From assembly GCA_033720955.1 (NCBI GenBank), contig JAWWBN010000147.1:1-9679 (forward strand): 9,679 bases of DNA, read 5' to 3'. The first letter of the stretch is position 1; each line of letters starts with the position of its first letter. The translations under genes and the position numbers were made by a program. Below the pieces are notes generated by a model. It was given only the letters and a program-made list of their open reading frames with translations, did no database searches and had not been told where the DNA came from. Below are positions 1 to 7,529 of the stretch, piece after piece. This DNA is from JAWWBN01 sp033720955. Lineage in GTDB: Bacteria; Acidobacteriota; Thermoanaerobaculia; Multivoradales; JAHEKO01.

Positions 1-1047
<1,047 letters not shown>

Positions 1048-1054
1048 TTCGCTT

Positions 1055-1060
1055 CCTCCT
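1055..1060 (-). promoter_or_regulatory. Shine-Dalgarno of hppA overlapping the pth stop codon
   Basis: AGGAGG on the minus strand lies 7 nt before the hppA GTG. The pth TAG stop (1061-1059) runs into it as TAGGAGG, so a ribosome terminating on pth covers the hppA initiation site. This fixes the GTG start and suggests translational coupling. Confidence 0.85.
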
Positions 1061-1667
1061 AACCCCTGTCAATCGGTTCCGCAAGCCCGTTGTAGCGGGC
1101 CATCGTCTCTTCCATTCCGTGATCCAGCCAGCACTCGCAGGCGTCGGCCGCGCGCCCGACCAGCGCCTCCACCGCGCCGCGGTCCTCCTCGGCGAAGGGC
1201 TCGAGGACGTACTCCACGAGGTCCACCCCCTCCGGCGGCCCCCCCTCCCAGCCCACCCCCAGCCGCAGCCGCCCGATCTCGGGCGTGCGCAGGCTGTTCA
1301 CGATCGACTCCATGCCGCGATGGCCTCCCGGCCCGCCGCGCGGCCGCGCTCGCAGCCGCCCCAGGGGCAGCCAGACGTCGTCGTAGACCACCAGGATCGA
1401 CGACGCGTCGAGGTCGCGCCGCTCCAGCAGGCAGCGGGCGGCGTAGCCACTCCGGTTCATGTAGGTCAGGGGCTTGGCGAGCAGCAGATCGTCGCCGGCC
1501 GCGGCCAGGAGGCTGTTGCACTCCGAGCGGCCGAAGCGCGCCGAGCGCCGGCCGGCGAGCTCCTCGACCACGAGATACCCGACGTTGTGCCGGGTGCCCT
1601 CGTAGCGGGCTCCGGGATTCCCCAGACCCACGACGAGCCGGGTCCGGGAGCCAGCCGTCTCGTCCAC
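1059..1667 (-). CDS. pth: Peptidyl-tRNA hydrolase (Pth)
   Basis: This cytoplasmic enzyme cleaves the ester bond of peptidyl-tRNAs dropped by stalled ribosomes, recycling tRNA. The 202 residues fit the family (about 180-200). Seen: GLGNPG (14-19, Asn17), TRHNVG (25-30, catalytic His27), KPLTYMNRSG (65-74, Asn71), YDD (95-97, Asp96 matching E. coli Asp93), and GGHRG (114-118). The last motif is normally GGHNG; here the tRNA-contacting Asn (E. coli Asn114) is Arg117, while the His before it is kept. The start is a GTG at 1667. It has no strong Shine-Dalgarno, but little room remains before GLGNPG for any other start. It lies 69 nt after rplY and 11 nt before hppA. The prs-rplY-pth order is conserved in many bacteria. 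Identity is secure; the effect of the substitution is unknown. Confidence 0.96.
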   Translation of the reverse strand: MDETAGSRTRLVVGLGNPGARYEGTRHNVGYLVVEELAGRRSARFGRSECNSLLAAAGDDLLLAKPLTYMNRSGYAARCLLERRDLDASSILVVYDDVWLPLGRLRARPRGGPGGHRGMESIVNSLRTPEIGRLRLGVGWEGGPPEGVDLVEYVLEPFAEEDRGAVEALVGRAADACECWLDHGMEETMARYNGLAEPIDRG

Positions 1668-1699
1668 CTGCTCGGGCCGCCGGTCGCGACGACGCCGCG

Positions 1700-1723
1700 G
1701 GCCGGTGGGGCGAGGCCCCGGCC
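1700..1723 (-). other. GC-rich hairpin in the rplY-pth spacer
   Basis: In the 69-nt gap between rplY and pth, GGGGC (1707-1711) pairs with GCCCC (1715-1719) around a 3-nt loop. GGCC (1700-1703) pairs with GGCC (1720-1723) below a 3-nt bulge. No U-run follows, so it does not look like an intrinsic terminator. It could be an mRNA processing or stability element. Such short stems also arise easily at this GC content. Confidence 0.35.
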
Positions 1724-1736
1724 GGCGCGCGCAGCG

Positions 1737-2423
1737 CTAGTCGCCCGGCTCCTCCTCCTCCTCCTTGCCCCTGCCGATGACCTCCGGCTCGGCGACCTCG
1801 GCCTCGATGAGGGTCTCCTCCTCGCCGCCCTCCTCGAGCTCCTCGACGTCGAGGGCCACGCGGCTGTGGGCCAGGGAGACGATCACCTTCTCGGGCTCGT
1901 CCATCAGGACGACCCCCTCGGGGAGGGCGACGTCCTTCGCCTCGACGTGCATGCCGATCTCGAGCTCGGTCACGTCCACCTCGAGGGACTGGGGGATGTC
2001 GCCGGGCAGACACTCGACCTCGATCTCGCGGCTGACGAAGTCCAGGACGCCGCCGTCGCGGATGACGCCCACGGCGCTTCCCACCAGCTCGATCGGCACC
2101 TCGACCCGGATCTTCTCGGCCAGGTTGATGCGCTGGAAGTCCACGTGCAGGATCTGCCGGCTGATCGGGTCGACGTCGAGGGCGCGGATCATGGCGTGCC
2201 GCTCGTCCTTGGCGCCGGCCAGCTTCAGCAGGAAGACCGCGTTCTCCCCGGCGCCAGTGCGCAGGTGCTCGCGCAGGGTGCTTGCCGACACCTGGATGGG
2301 CACGGCCTCCAGGTCGCCGCCGTAGAGCACCGCCGGGATCGACCCCGCGGCGCGGAGGCGCCGGCTGGCCCCCTTGCCGATTCCGGACCGCTTCTCGACT
2401 TCGATATGGAGCTGCTCACTCAT
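1737..2423 (-). CDS. rplY: Ribosomal protein L25, long CTC/TL5 form
   Basis: This protein binds 5S rRNA on the large ribosomal subunit; the long form is the general stress protein CTC of Bacillus and TL5 of Thermus. Seen: an N-terminal L25 domain (about residues 1-96, with GIGKGASRRLRAAGSIPAVLYG at 14-35 and HVDFQRI at 93-99), then the TL5-type C-terminal beta domain (about 97-187, with GGVLDF and the ECLPGDIP block). After residue 192 there is a very acidic tail of about 35 residues ending in a Glu run. The 228-residue length fits the two-domain class, not the roughly 95-residue E. coli form. The ATG at 2423 has AGGAG 7 nt upstream (2435-2431), which overlaps the prs TAG stop. It follows prs by 10 nt, as in Bacillus (prs-ctc) and Pseudomonas (prs-rplY). 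Confidence 0.96.
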   Translation of the reverse strand: MSEQLHIEVEKRSGIGKGASRRLRAAGSIPAVLYGGDLEAVPIQVSASTLREHLRTGAGENAVFLLKLAGAKDERHAMIRALDVDPISRQILHVDFQRINLAEKIRVEVPIELVGSAVGVIRDGGVLDFVSREIEVECLPGDIPQSLEVDVTELEIGMHVEAKDVALPEGVVLMDEPEKVIVSLAHSRVALDVEELEEGGEEETLIEAEVAEPEVIGRGKEEEEEPGD

Positions 2424-2430
2424 CGCTTCT

Positions 2431-2435
2431 CTCCT
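2431..2435 (-). promoter_or_regulatory. Shine-Dalgarno of rplY overlapping the prs stop codon
   Basis: AGGAG on the minus strand lies 7 nt before the rplY ATG. The prs stop TAG (2436-2434) provides its first bases as TAGGAG. This is the same arrangement as at the pth-hppA junction and suggests coupled translation. Confidence 0.8.
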
Positions 2436-3375
2436 AGACGAACAGAGAACTCACGGAGCTGTTCTCGTGAATCCTGCGAACCGCCTCTCCGAGCAGCGCG
2501 GCGACCGAGAGCGGCTGCAGCTTGGCCGAGCGCGCCAGCTTCTCCTCGAGAGGCGTGGTGTTGGTGATCAGGACCTTCTCCACCGGGCTCCGCTCGAGCC
2601 GCTCGATCGCCGGGCCCGAGAGGATGGCGTGCACTCCGACGGCGAAGATCCGCGCCGCTCCCTTCTCCTTCAGGGCGGCGATCGTGTGGGCCAGGGTGCC
2701 GGCCGTGTCGATGATGTCGTCGAGGATCAGCACCGTCCGGTCCTCGACCTCGCCGATGACGTGCATCACCTGCGCCCGGTTGGCGGCCACCCGGCGCTTG
2801 TCCACGATGGCCAGGTCGGCGTGCAGCCGCTTGGCGATGGCGCGGGCGCGCTCCACACCGCCGGCGTCCGGGGAGACGATCGTAAGCTCGGGCAGCCCCA
2901 GCTCACGGATCGCCTCGAGCACCACCGGCGCCGCGAACAGGTGGTCCACGGGCACGTTGAAGAAACCCTGGATCTGCGCCGCGTGGAGATCCAGGGTGAG
3001 GATCCGGTCGGCGCCCGCCGCCGAGATCAGATCGGCCACCAGCTTGGCGGTGATGGGCACCCTCGGCTTGTCCTTCTTGTCCTGACGCGCGTAGGCGTAG
3101 TAGGGCAGCACCGCCGTCACCCGGGAGGCCGAGGAGCGCTTCAGCGCGTCGAGCATGATGAGCAGCTCCATCAGATTCTCGTTCACCGGATGACAGACCG
3201 GCTGGATGACGAAGGCGTCGGCGCCGCGGACGTTCTCCTTGATCTGGCAGAAGATCTCCCCGTCGGCGAAGTTGTAGAGCTCCACCTTCCCCTTGGGCAG
3301 GTTCAGGTAGGTGCAGATCTCGCCCACCAGCTCGGGGTGGGCGCGACCGCCGAAGATCTTCAGTTCACCGTACAT
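2434..3375 (-). CDS. prs: Ribose-phosphate pyrophosphokinase (PRPP synthetase)
   Basis: This cytoplasmic enzyme transfers pyrophosphate from ATP to ribose 5-phosphate. The product, PRPP, feeds purine, pyrimidine, NAD, His and Trp synthesis. The 313 residues match the class I family length. Seen: YYAYARQDKK (92-101) with the ATP-binding RQD, the metal/ribose signature DLHAAQIQGFF (129-139, His131), the flexible catalytic-loop VDKRR (191-195, Lys193), the PRPP loop DDIIDTAGT (219-227), and the usual SSVSSLF end (307-312). The ATG at 3375 is right for the family N-terminus; upstream there is only a weak GAGAG 8 nt away. It sits 175 nt after tRNA-Gln and 10 nt before rplY. Regulation may come from readthrough of the operon or from a promoter in the 175-nt spacer. 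Identity is certain. Confidence 0.98.
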   Translation of the reverse strand: MYGELKIFGGRAHPELVGEICTYLNLPKGKVELYNFADGEIFCQIKENVRGADAFVIQPVCHPVNENLMELLIMLDALKRSSASRVTAVLPYYAYARQDKKDKPRVPITAKLVADLISAAGADRILTLDLHAAQIQGFFNVPVDHLFAAPVVLEAIRELGLPELTIVSPDAGGVERARAIAKRLHADLAIVDKRRVAANRAQVMHVIGEVEDRTVLILDDIIDTAGTLAHTIAALKEKGAARIFAVGVHAILSGPAIERLERSPVEKVLITNTTPLEEKLARSAKLQPLSVAALLGEAVRRIHENSSVSSLFV

Positions 3376-3550
3376 CGGGTGCGCTCTCGTTTCTCATCCG
3401 CAGGGCGATCTGGTCCTTGGCGTGCCGAAGGGAGGGACGGGTTCGGGGGAGGTCGTCGGGAACCGGGGCGGCGTCCGGGAGCGGACCGGGATCGTCCCCG
3501 GCCGGCCGGAATCGGTGATTGTAACGCATCTCGCCTCGCAAGGGAGAGGG
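3376..3550 (-). promoter_or_regulatory. tRNA-Gln to prs spacer / prs leader with weak -10-like site
   Basis: This 175-nt non-coding spacer is the longest gap in the minus-strand operon. On the minus strand it has TACAAT (3523-3518), one mismatch from a -10 box, but no recognisable -35 at 16-18 nt. It also has a short stem, CCGGG (3486-3490) with CCCGG (3497-3501). It could hold a prs promoter or simply be the trailer left after tRNA processing. I see no ORF and no terminator in it. Confidence 0.3.
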
Positions 3551-3627
3551 TGGCTGGGGCGGGAGGATTCGAACCTCCGAATGCCGGATCCAAAGTCCGG
3601 TGCCTTAGACCGCTTGGCTACGCCCCA
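3551..3627 (-). tRNA. tRNA-Gln (anticodon UUG), CCA encoded
   Basis: The 77-nt minus-strand sequence folds into a full cloverleaf. The 7-bp acceptor stem is TGGGGCG with CGCCCCA, followed by discriminator G and an encoded CCA (3553-3551). The D arm is GCC/GGC with an 11-nt loop. The anticodon stem is CCGGA/TCCGG with loop CTTTGGA, giving UUG. The variable loop is 5 nt, and the T arm is GGAGG/CCTCC with loop TTCGAAT. The U1-A72 pair and G73 are typical of bacterial tRNA-Gln. It lies 24 nt after spoVG and before prs on the same strand, so it is probably cut from the operon mRNA by RNase P and 3' nucleases. A tRNA-Gln between ispE and prs is also found in Pseudomonas. Confidence 0.98.
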
Positions 3628-3651
3628 AGGGAGGCTGCGGCCCGGTGCCGT

Positions 3652-4086
3652 CTACGTGTTCCAGAACGAGTCGCGCAGGTGGAGCTCGGCGACCTCCTCC
3701 AGGCTCCGGTCCGCGTCGTCCTCCGCGGCCGCGGCGATCTCGGACGGCGCCTCGCTCTCGGTCTCGCTCTCGGGCTCGGGGTCGGGCCGTTGCTTCGGGC
3801 CCGGCGTCTCCTCCTCCTTCGCCTCGGCGTCCGGGTTGGTCACCTTGTCGTACTCGGCCAGGATCAGACGCTCGATCATCTGCCGGGTCTCGTTGTTCAA
3901 GGGGTGCGAGACGTCCTTGAACCGGCCGTTCTTCTTGCGCCGGCTGGGCATGGAGATGAAGAGCCCGTCCCGCCCGCGGATCACCTTGATGTCGTTGACC
4001 ATGAAGCAGTGGTCGAAGACGATCGACACGAAGGCCTTGAGCTTCTCCTCGTTGACCGGGAAGACCTTGACCTCGGTTACCTCCAT
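3652..4086 (-). CDS. spoVG: SpoVG family RNA/DNA-binding regulator with long acidic tail
   Basis: SpoVG is a small site-specific nucleic-acid-binding regulator, first known from Bacillus sporulation and septation control and widespread outside spore formers. Residues 1-83 match the family: MEVTEVKVFPVNE at the start, a SIVFDHCFMVNDIKVI core (21-36), GLFISMPSRR (41-50), FKDVSHPLNNETR (56-68) and the LAEYD helix end. Residues 84-136 form a Pro/Glu/Ser-rich acidic tail, and the protein ends in LHLRDSFWNT (135-144). The family core is about 85-100 residues, so the tail is an extension. The ATG at 4086 has GGAGA 8 nt upstream and overlaps the end of ispE by 10 nt. In Bacillus, spoVG also lies between ispE and prs. 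No sign of sporulation is seen here, so a general RNA-level role is more likely (inference). Confidence 0.95.
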   Translation of the reverse strand: MEVTEVKVFPVNEEKLKAFVSIVFDHCFMVNDIKVIRGRDGLFISMPSRRKKNGRFKDVSHPLNNETRQMIERLILAEYDKVTNPDAEAKEEETPGPKQRPDPEPESETESEAPSEIAAAAEDDADRSLEEVAELHLRDSFWNT

Positions 4087-4976
4087 GGTTGCGTTCTCCG
4101 CGCAGCGATGCTGGTTCGGGACAGTGTCCGGGTGGGCAAGAGAGAGGTCCCGGCGGGCAGATTCGCGTCGCCGGGCTGGGAGCCTTCGTCGAAGATCGCG
4201 AACAGCGACGCTCCCGTTCCGGACAAGCGCACCACCTTGGCGCCGGCTTCGAGGAGCGAATTATACACGTCGTCGATCACCGGGTACCAACGGCGGACGT
4301 GCGCCTCGAAGTCGTTGCCCGCGGCCAGACTCTCGAGGGGCGCCGCCGGGGCGCCGTGGACCAGGGCCAGGACGGCGGGCGCGAGGGGCTCTGCGCTGGG
4401 CTCCGGCAGCCGCGCGAAGGCGTCGGCCGTGGAGATGTGGAGAGAGGGAACGGCCAGCCACAGCTCGGTCTCGGGCAGGTCGGGCACCGGCACCACCTCG
4501 TCGCCGCGCCCGAAGCCCAGCGCGGTTCCCTCGACCAGGAAGAAGGGCACGTCGGCCCCCAGCTCCCGCGCCACGGGCCACAGCTCCTCCAGCCGCTCGG
4601 GGCGTCCGGTGAGGTCCCGCAGAGCCCGCAGCACCGTCGCGGCGTTGCCGCTTCCGCCGCCGAGGCCGCCGCCCATCGGCACCCGCTTGGCCAGCTCCAT
4701 CGCGACCCCCAGCTCCGGCGCCCAGCGGGCGGCGAACGCCTCCGCGGCGCGCACCATGAGGTTCTCCCGTCCCCCCGGCGCGACACCCTCGACCACCTCG
4801 AGGCGGACGCCGGGACGCGCCTCCAGCCGGCAGCGGACGCCGTCCGCCAGGTCGATCGACTGGAAGAGGCTGCGCAGCTCGTGGTAGCCGTCAGCCCGGC
4901 GGCCGATCACCTGCAGATGCAGGTTGATCTTGGCGAAGCTCCAGTACGTCCCAGGCGGCACAGTCGAGGCGATCAT
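4077..4976 (-). CDS. ispE: 4-diphosphocytidyl-2-C-methyl-D-erythritol kinase (IspE)
   Basis: This GHMP-family kinase phosphorylates CDP-methylerythritol with ATP in the non-mevalonate (MEP) isoprenoid pathway. With the ATG at 4976 it is 299 residues. Seen: FAKINLHL (14-21, catalytic Lys16), RRADGYHEL (26-34), the glycine-rich ATP loop PMGGGLGGGSGNAAT (100-114), ELGADVPFFL (138-147, catalytic Asp142), and the C-terminal GHMP motif LSGTGASLFA (251-260). About 35 residues after this motif look poorly conserved. The frame stays open upstream, but that part is antisense-like coding noise. The likely starts are ATG 4976 (GAGG only about 3 nt before it) or GTG 4961, which would put the Lys at residue 11, close to E. 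coli Lys10. It overlaps the lipoprotein gene by 86 nt and spoVG by 10 nt. Identity is secure; the start is less so. Confidence 0.96.
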   Translation of the reverse strand: MIASTVPPGTYWSFAKINLHLQVIGRRADGYHELRSLFQSIDLADGVRCRLEARPGVRLEVVEGVAPGGRENLMVRAAEAFAARWAPELGVAMELAKRVPMGGGLGGGSGNAATVLRALRDLTGRPERLEELWPVARELGADVPFFLVEGTALGFGRGDEVVPVPDLPETELWLAVPSLHISTADAFARLPEPSAEPLAPAVLALVHGAPAAPLESLAAGNDFEAHVRRWYPVIDDVYNSLLEAGAKVVRLSGTGASLFAIFDEGSQPGDANLPAGTSLLPTRTLSRTSIAARRTQPWR

Positions 4977-5631
4977 AGCCCTCGGGCACGACGGCGGCGA
5001 AGCGACTGCCCTCGGTCTCCTCCGCCACCGAGCTCCGCCAGCGGAACTGGGAGCCGCGGCGATGGGAGAGGATGCCGCCGCGCGGCTGCGCCTGCCACCA
5101 GAGGACCGGCTCGTCGCCGCTCCACAGGGTCCAGGCGGCCAACCCCTCCGGCCCCTCGCGAAGGCTCCACCAGCGGCCCTCGGCGTCCTCGAACCGCTCG
5201 CCTTCGGCGTCCTCCGGCGGGTGCGCCGGCGCCTCGCCCTCGAGAACCGCCGGGACCCGGTCGATCGGCAGGCCCGAGAGCTCGAGCTGCGGCAGCGCCA
5301 CCGCTCCGCTGGCGCGACACCAGGCCTCGGCCCGATGGTCGACCAGCCAGGTGACCGGGGCCAGGCGGGTGAGCACCCAGAGCGGTCGCCCGAAGGGATC
5401 GGAGGCGAGAAGCTGGTAGCCGTCCGCGCCGTGCCGCAGGACGAGCCGCAGTCGCCCCCCTCCCTGCTCGCCCTCCACCTCCACCCGGTAGAGGATCTGA
5501 CGGTCGTAGCTCCCCGAGGGGAGCTCCGCGGCACGCTCCGGGGTCGCCGCCGGCGGCAGCCGGCCGGCGCAGCCGGTCAGCAGGGCCGTCGCGACGAGCG
5601 CCGCGGCCGCGGGAGGGCGGAGGGGCCTCAG
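4891..5631 (-). CDS. LolB-like outer-membrane lipoprotein, apparent CTG start
   Basis: This predicted lipoprotein has 246 residues. The frame has no ATG, GTG or TTG before the signal peptide. CTG at 5631, overlapping the TPR gene's TGA as CTGA, gives a clean one: Arg2 and Arg5, a hydrophobic run (8-18), and lipobox LTGC with Cys21. The mature part has beta-rich patterns such as RLRLVLRHGADGYQLL and DPFGRPLWVL (78-87), typical of the LolB fold, which carries lipoproteins to the outer membrane. Two more Cys are at 105 and 224. Sequence likeness to LolB is weak. The stronger argument is position: TPR-lolB-ispE-prs is the gene order in Pseudomonas, and lolB-ispE-prs in E. coli. The last 28 or so residues lie over the ispE start. 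It could instead be a different LolB-fold lipoprotein, such as a DUF4292-type protein. Confidence 0.7.
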   Translation of the reverse strand: MRPLRPPAAAALVATALLTGCAGRLPPAATPERAAELPSGSYDRQILYRVEVEGEQGGGRLRLVLRHGADGYQLLASDPFGRPLWVLTRLAPVTWLVDHRAEAWCRASGAVALPQLELSGLPIDRVPAVLEGEAPAHPPEDAEGERFEDAEGRWWSLREGPEGLAAWTLWSGDEPVLWWQAQPRGGILSHRRGSQFRWRSSVAEETEGSRFAAVVPEGYDRLDCAAWDVLELRQDQPASAGDRPPG

Positions 5632-7523
5632 AGCTCGCCGCTCAGACGCTCGAGCTTGCGCTTGACCTGCTCCCGGTTCTCCCCGCCCAGCCGGAGCGCC
5701 TGCTCGTAGATCCGGCGAGCCCGCTCGCGCTCGCCCACGGCCAGATAGACGTCGCCCAGGTGCTCGTAGACGACCGAGTCGTCGGGCACCAGCTCCGCGG
5801 CCCGCTCGAGGTGATCGCGCGCCTCGCCGTACCGCCCCATCTGGTAGTAGGCCCAGCCGAGGGAGTCGATGTAGGCGCCGTTGTCCGGATCGAGCTCGAT
5901 CGCCCGCTGCACGAGGTCCACCGCCTCGTCGAGGTTGGTCCCCCTCTCGGCCCACATGTAGCCGAGGTAGTTCAGCGCGGGCGCGAAGTCGGGCGACAGG
6001 TCGAGCAGATGCCGGAAGGCCCCCTCGGCGTCGTCGTACCGGCCCGAGCGCTCGTAGGCGGCGCCCAGCCGGAAGAGGATCGGCGGCGAGCCGGGCTCGC
6101 GCCGGCGCGCCTCTTCCAGCAGTGGAATCGCGTCCGAGTAGCTCTCGACCCGCTGGTAGACGCCGGCGGCCAGCAGCAGCGAGTCCAGCTCCGGGGAGTC
6201 CGCCAGGGGCTGGAGCGCGACCTGCGCCTCCCCCGCGCGGTCGAGGTCGAAGAGCAGCTCCGCTCTCCGCGCCATCAGCCGGGGAGCCGGCTCCGAGCCC
6301 GACAGCTCCTCGAGGTAGGCGAGGGCCGCGGGGGCGCCTTCCAGGTGGGCCAGCGCCTCCGACTTCAGGAGGGCGGCGTCGAGACGGCCGCTGGCCGCGG
6401 GCCCCTCGAGCAGGGTCTCGCTGACCCGCAGCACCTCCTCCCAGCGCTCCCCGCGGGCGTAGAGCTCGGCCAGCCGCAGACGGGCGGTTCGGGACGGACG
6501 GAGACGGTCGGCCGCCGCGAGACGCTCGCCGACCCGCTCCAGGACCTCGGCGGCGGCGTCGATCTCTCCCGAATCCTCGAGCAGACGCGAAAGCAGCAGC
6601 GCCACGTCGAGCCCGTCGGGACGCTCGGCCACCAGCGTCTCCAGCACCTGCCGCGCCTCGTCCCGCCGCGCCAGCTCGACCAGCGCCAGGGCCTTCAGGT
6701 AGCGGGCGCCGTAGTCGCCGGGAAGATCCTCCAGCAGACGCGACGCCGCCCTCAGGGCGCCGTCCGCGTCGCCGCTGCGGTAGCGCTCCACGGCGAGCTG
6801 CCGCTGCACGTCGGGACCGTCGAGGCCGGCCTCGACCCCCTGCTCGAGGACCCGGGCCGCCTCGACGTGCTCGCCGCGGTCGCTCAGAAGCTGCGCCAGG
6901 GCCAGCCGGGCCTTCGCGAAGCCGGGATCCCGGGCGATGAACGAGCGGATGGTCTCCTCCCCTTCGACCAGCCGATCCGAGCGCTCCAGGGCCTCGAGCA
7001 GAAAGGAGAAGAGCATGCGGTCCCCGGGCCGCTGCGCCAGCAGCTCCAGGAAGAGGTCGGCCGCGTCGCTGGTGCGGCCCTCGCTGAGGTAGATCTGGCC
7101 CAGCGTCACCAGGGGCTCGATCTGCTCCGGCGCGCTCTGGCGCAGCACCTCGAAGGCCTCGCGGGCGCGTCCCAGGGCCTCCGCGTCGTCCTCGGCCCTC
7201 CGAAGCTGGATCTGGCCGTAGAGCCGCAGCACCTCCGGGTCGTCCCCGTCGAGCCGACGCGCGGCGCTCGCCTGCTCCGAGGCCTCGTCGAGGCGCCCGA
7301 GCCGGAAGAGGAGCTCGGCGAACTCGAGCCGCAGGTAGACCTCGTCGGGATCGCGCTCCACCAACTTGCCGAAGAGCTCGACCGCCTCCCCGTACGAGCC
7401 CTCCAGAACCAGGCTTTCGGCGACCAGGAAGTCGAAGGCGTTGTCGGCGCGATCCTCGACGGTGGCCGCCCCTCCGGCGGCGGCGATCAGCAGCAGAGAC
7501 AGCGCCGCGAGAGCCCGTCGCAC
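5628..7523 (-). CDS. Exported tetratricopeptide-repeat protein (PA4667-like)
   Basis: This 631-residue protein has a signal peptide (Arg2-Arg3, hydrophobic 4-16, possible cleavage after Ala20) and then TPR-like helix pairs over nearly the whole length, so it is probably a periplasmic scaffold. The repeats are clearest at the C-terminus (516-631), where ALNYLGYMWAERG, IELDPDNGAYIDSLGWAYY and VPDDSVVYEHLGD form the block typical of TPR proteins found upstream of lolB, such as PA4667 of Pseudomonas aeruginosa. The start is a GTG at 7523. No Shine-Dalgarno precedes it, and a promoter-like pair ends only a few bases upstream, so the mRNA may be leaderless. Its TGA overlaps the LolB-like gene by 4 nt. 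No enzyme motif is seen. A role in envelope or lipoprotein assembly with its neighbour is inference; the partner is unknown. Confidence 0.9.
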   Translation of the reverse strand: MRRALAALSLLLIAAAGGAATVEDRADNAFDFLVAESLVLEGSYGEAVELFGKLVERDPDEVYLRLEFAELLFRLGRLDEASEQASAARRLDGDDPEVLRLYGQIQLRRAEDDAEALGRAREAFEVLRQSAPEQIEPLVTLGQIYLSEGRTSDAADLFLELLAQRPGDRMLFSFLLEALERSDRLVEGEETIRSFIARDPGFAKARLALAQLLSDRGEHVEAARVLEQGVEAGLDGPDVQRQLAVERYRSGDADGALRAASRLLEDLPGDYGARYLKALALVELARRDEARQVLETLVAERPDGLDVALLLSRLLEDSGEIDAAAEVLERVGERLAAADRLRPSRTARLRLAELYARGERWEEVLRVSETLLEGPAASGRLDAALLKSEALAHLEGAPAALAYLEELSGSEPAPRLMARRAELLFDLDRAGEAQVALQPLADSPELDSLLLAAGVYQRVESYSDAIPLLEEARRREPGSPPILFRLGAAYERSGRYDDAEGAFRHLLDLSPDFAPALNYLGYMWAERGTNLDEAVDLVQRAIELDPDNGAYIDSLGWAYYQMGRYGEARDHLERAAELVPDDSVVYEHLGDVYLAVGERERARRIYEQALRLGGENREQVKRKLERLSGEL

Positions 7524-7529
7524 CGCCGG

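Noticed and set aside
1119..2567. Plus-strand open frame of 482 codons opposite pth and rplY
   Set aside because: Shadow of two certain minus-strand genes.
3755..3780. Simple repeat of ctcggtctcgctctcgggctc type
   Set aside because: It encodes the Glu/Ser-rich acidic tail of SpoVG. It is low-complexity coding sequence, not an independent repeat element.
4644..4682. Ser to Gly change in the IspE ATP loop (GGGSGNAAT instead of GGGSSNAAT)
   Set aside because: Gly at this place is a common variant among IspE proteins, so it is not notable.
2374..4887. Plus-strand open frame of 837 codons across rplY, prs, tRNA-Gln, spoVG and ispE
   Set aside because: It crosses a tRNA and several certain genes on the other strand; its composition is low-complexity and matches nothing.
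4977..5534. N-terminal extension of ispE in the same frame
   Set aside because: It would add about 186 Arg/Ser-rich residues not found in IspE, and it lies over the lipoprotein gene in another frame. IspE homology begins near 4946.
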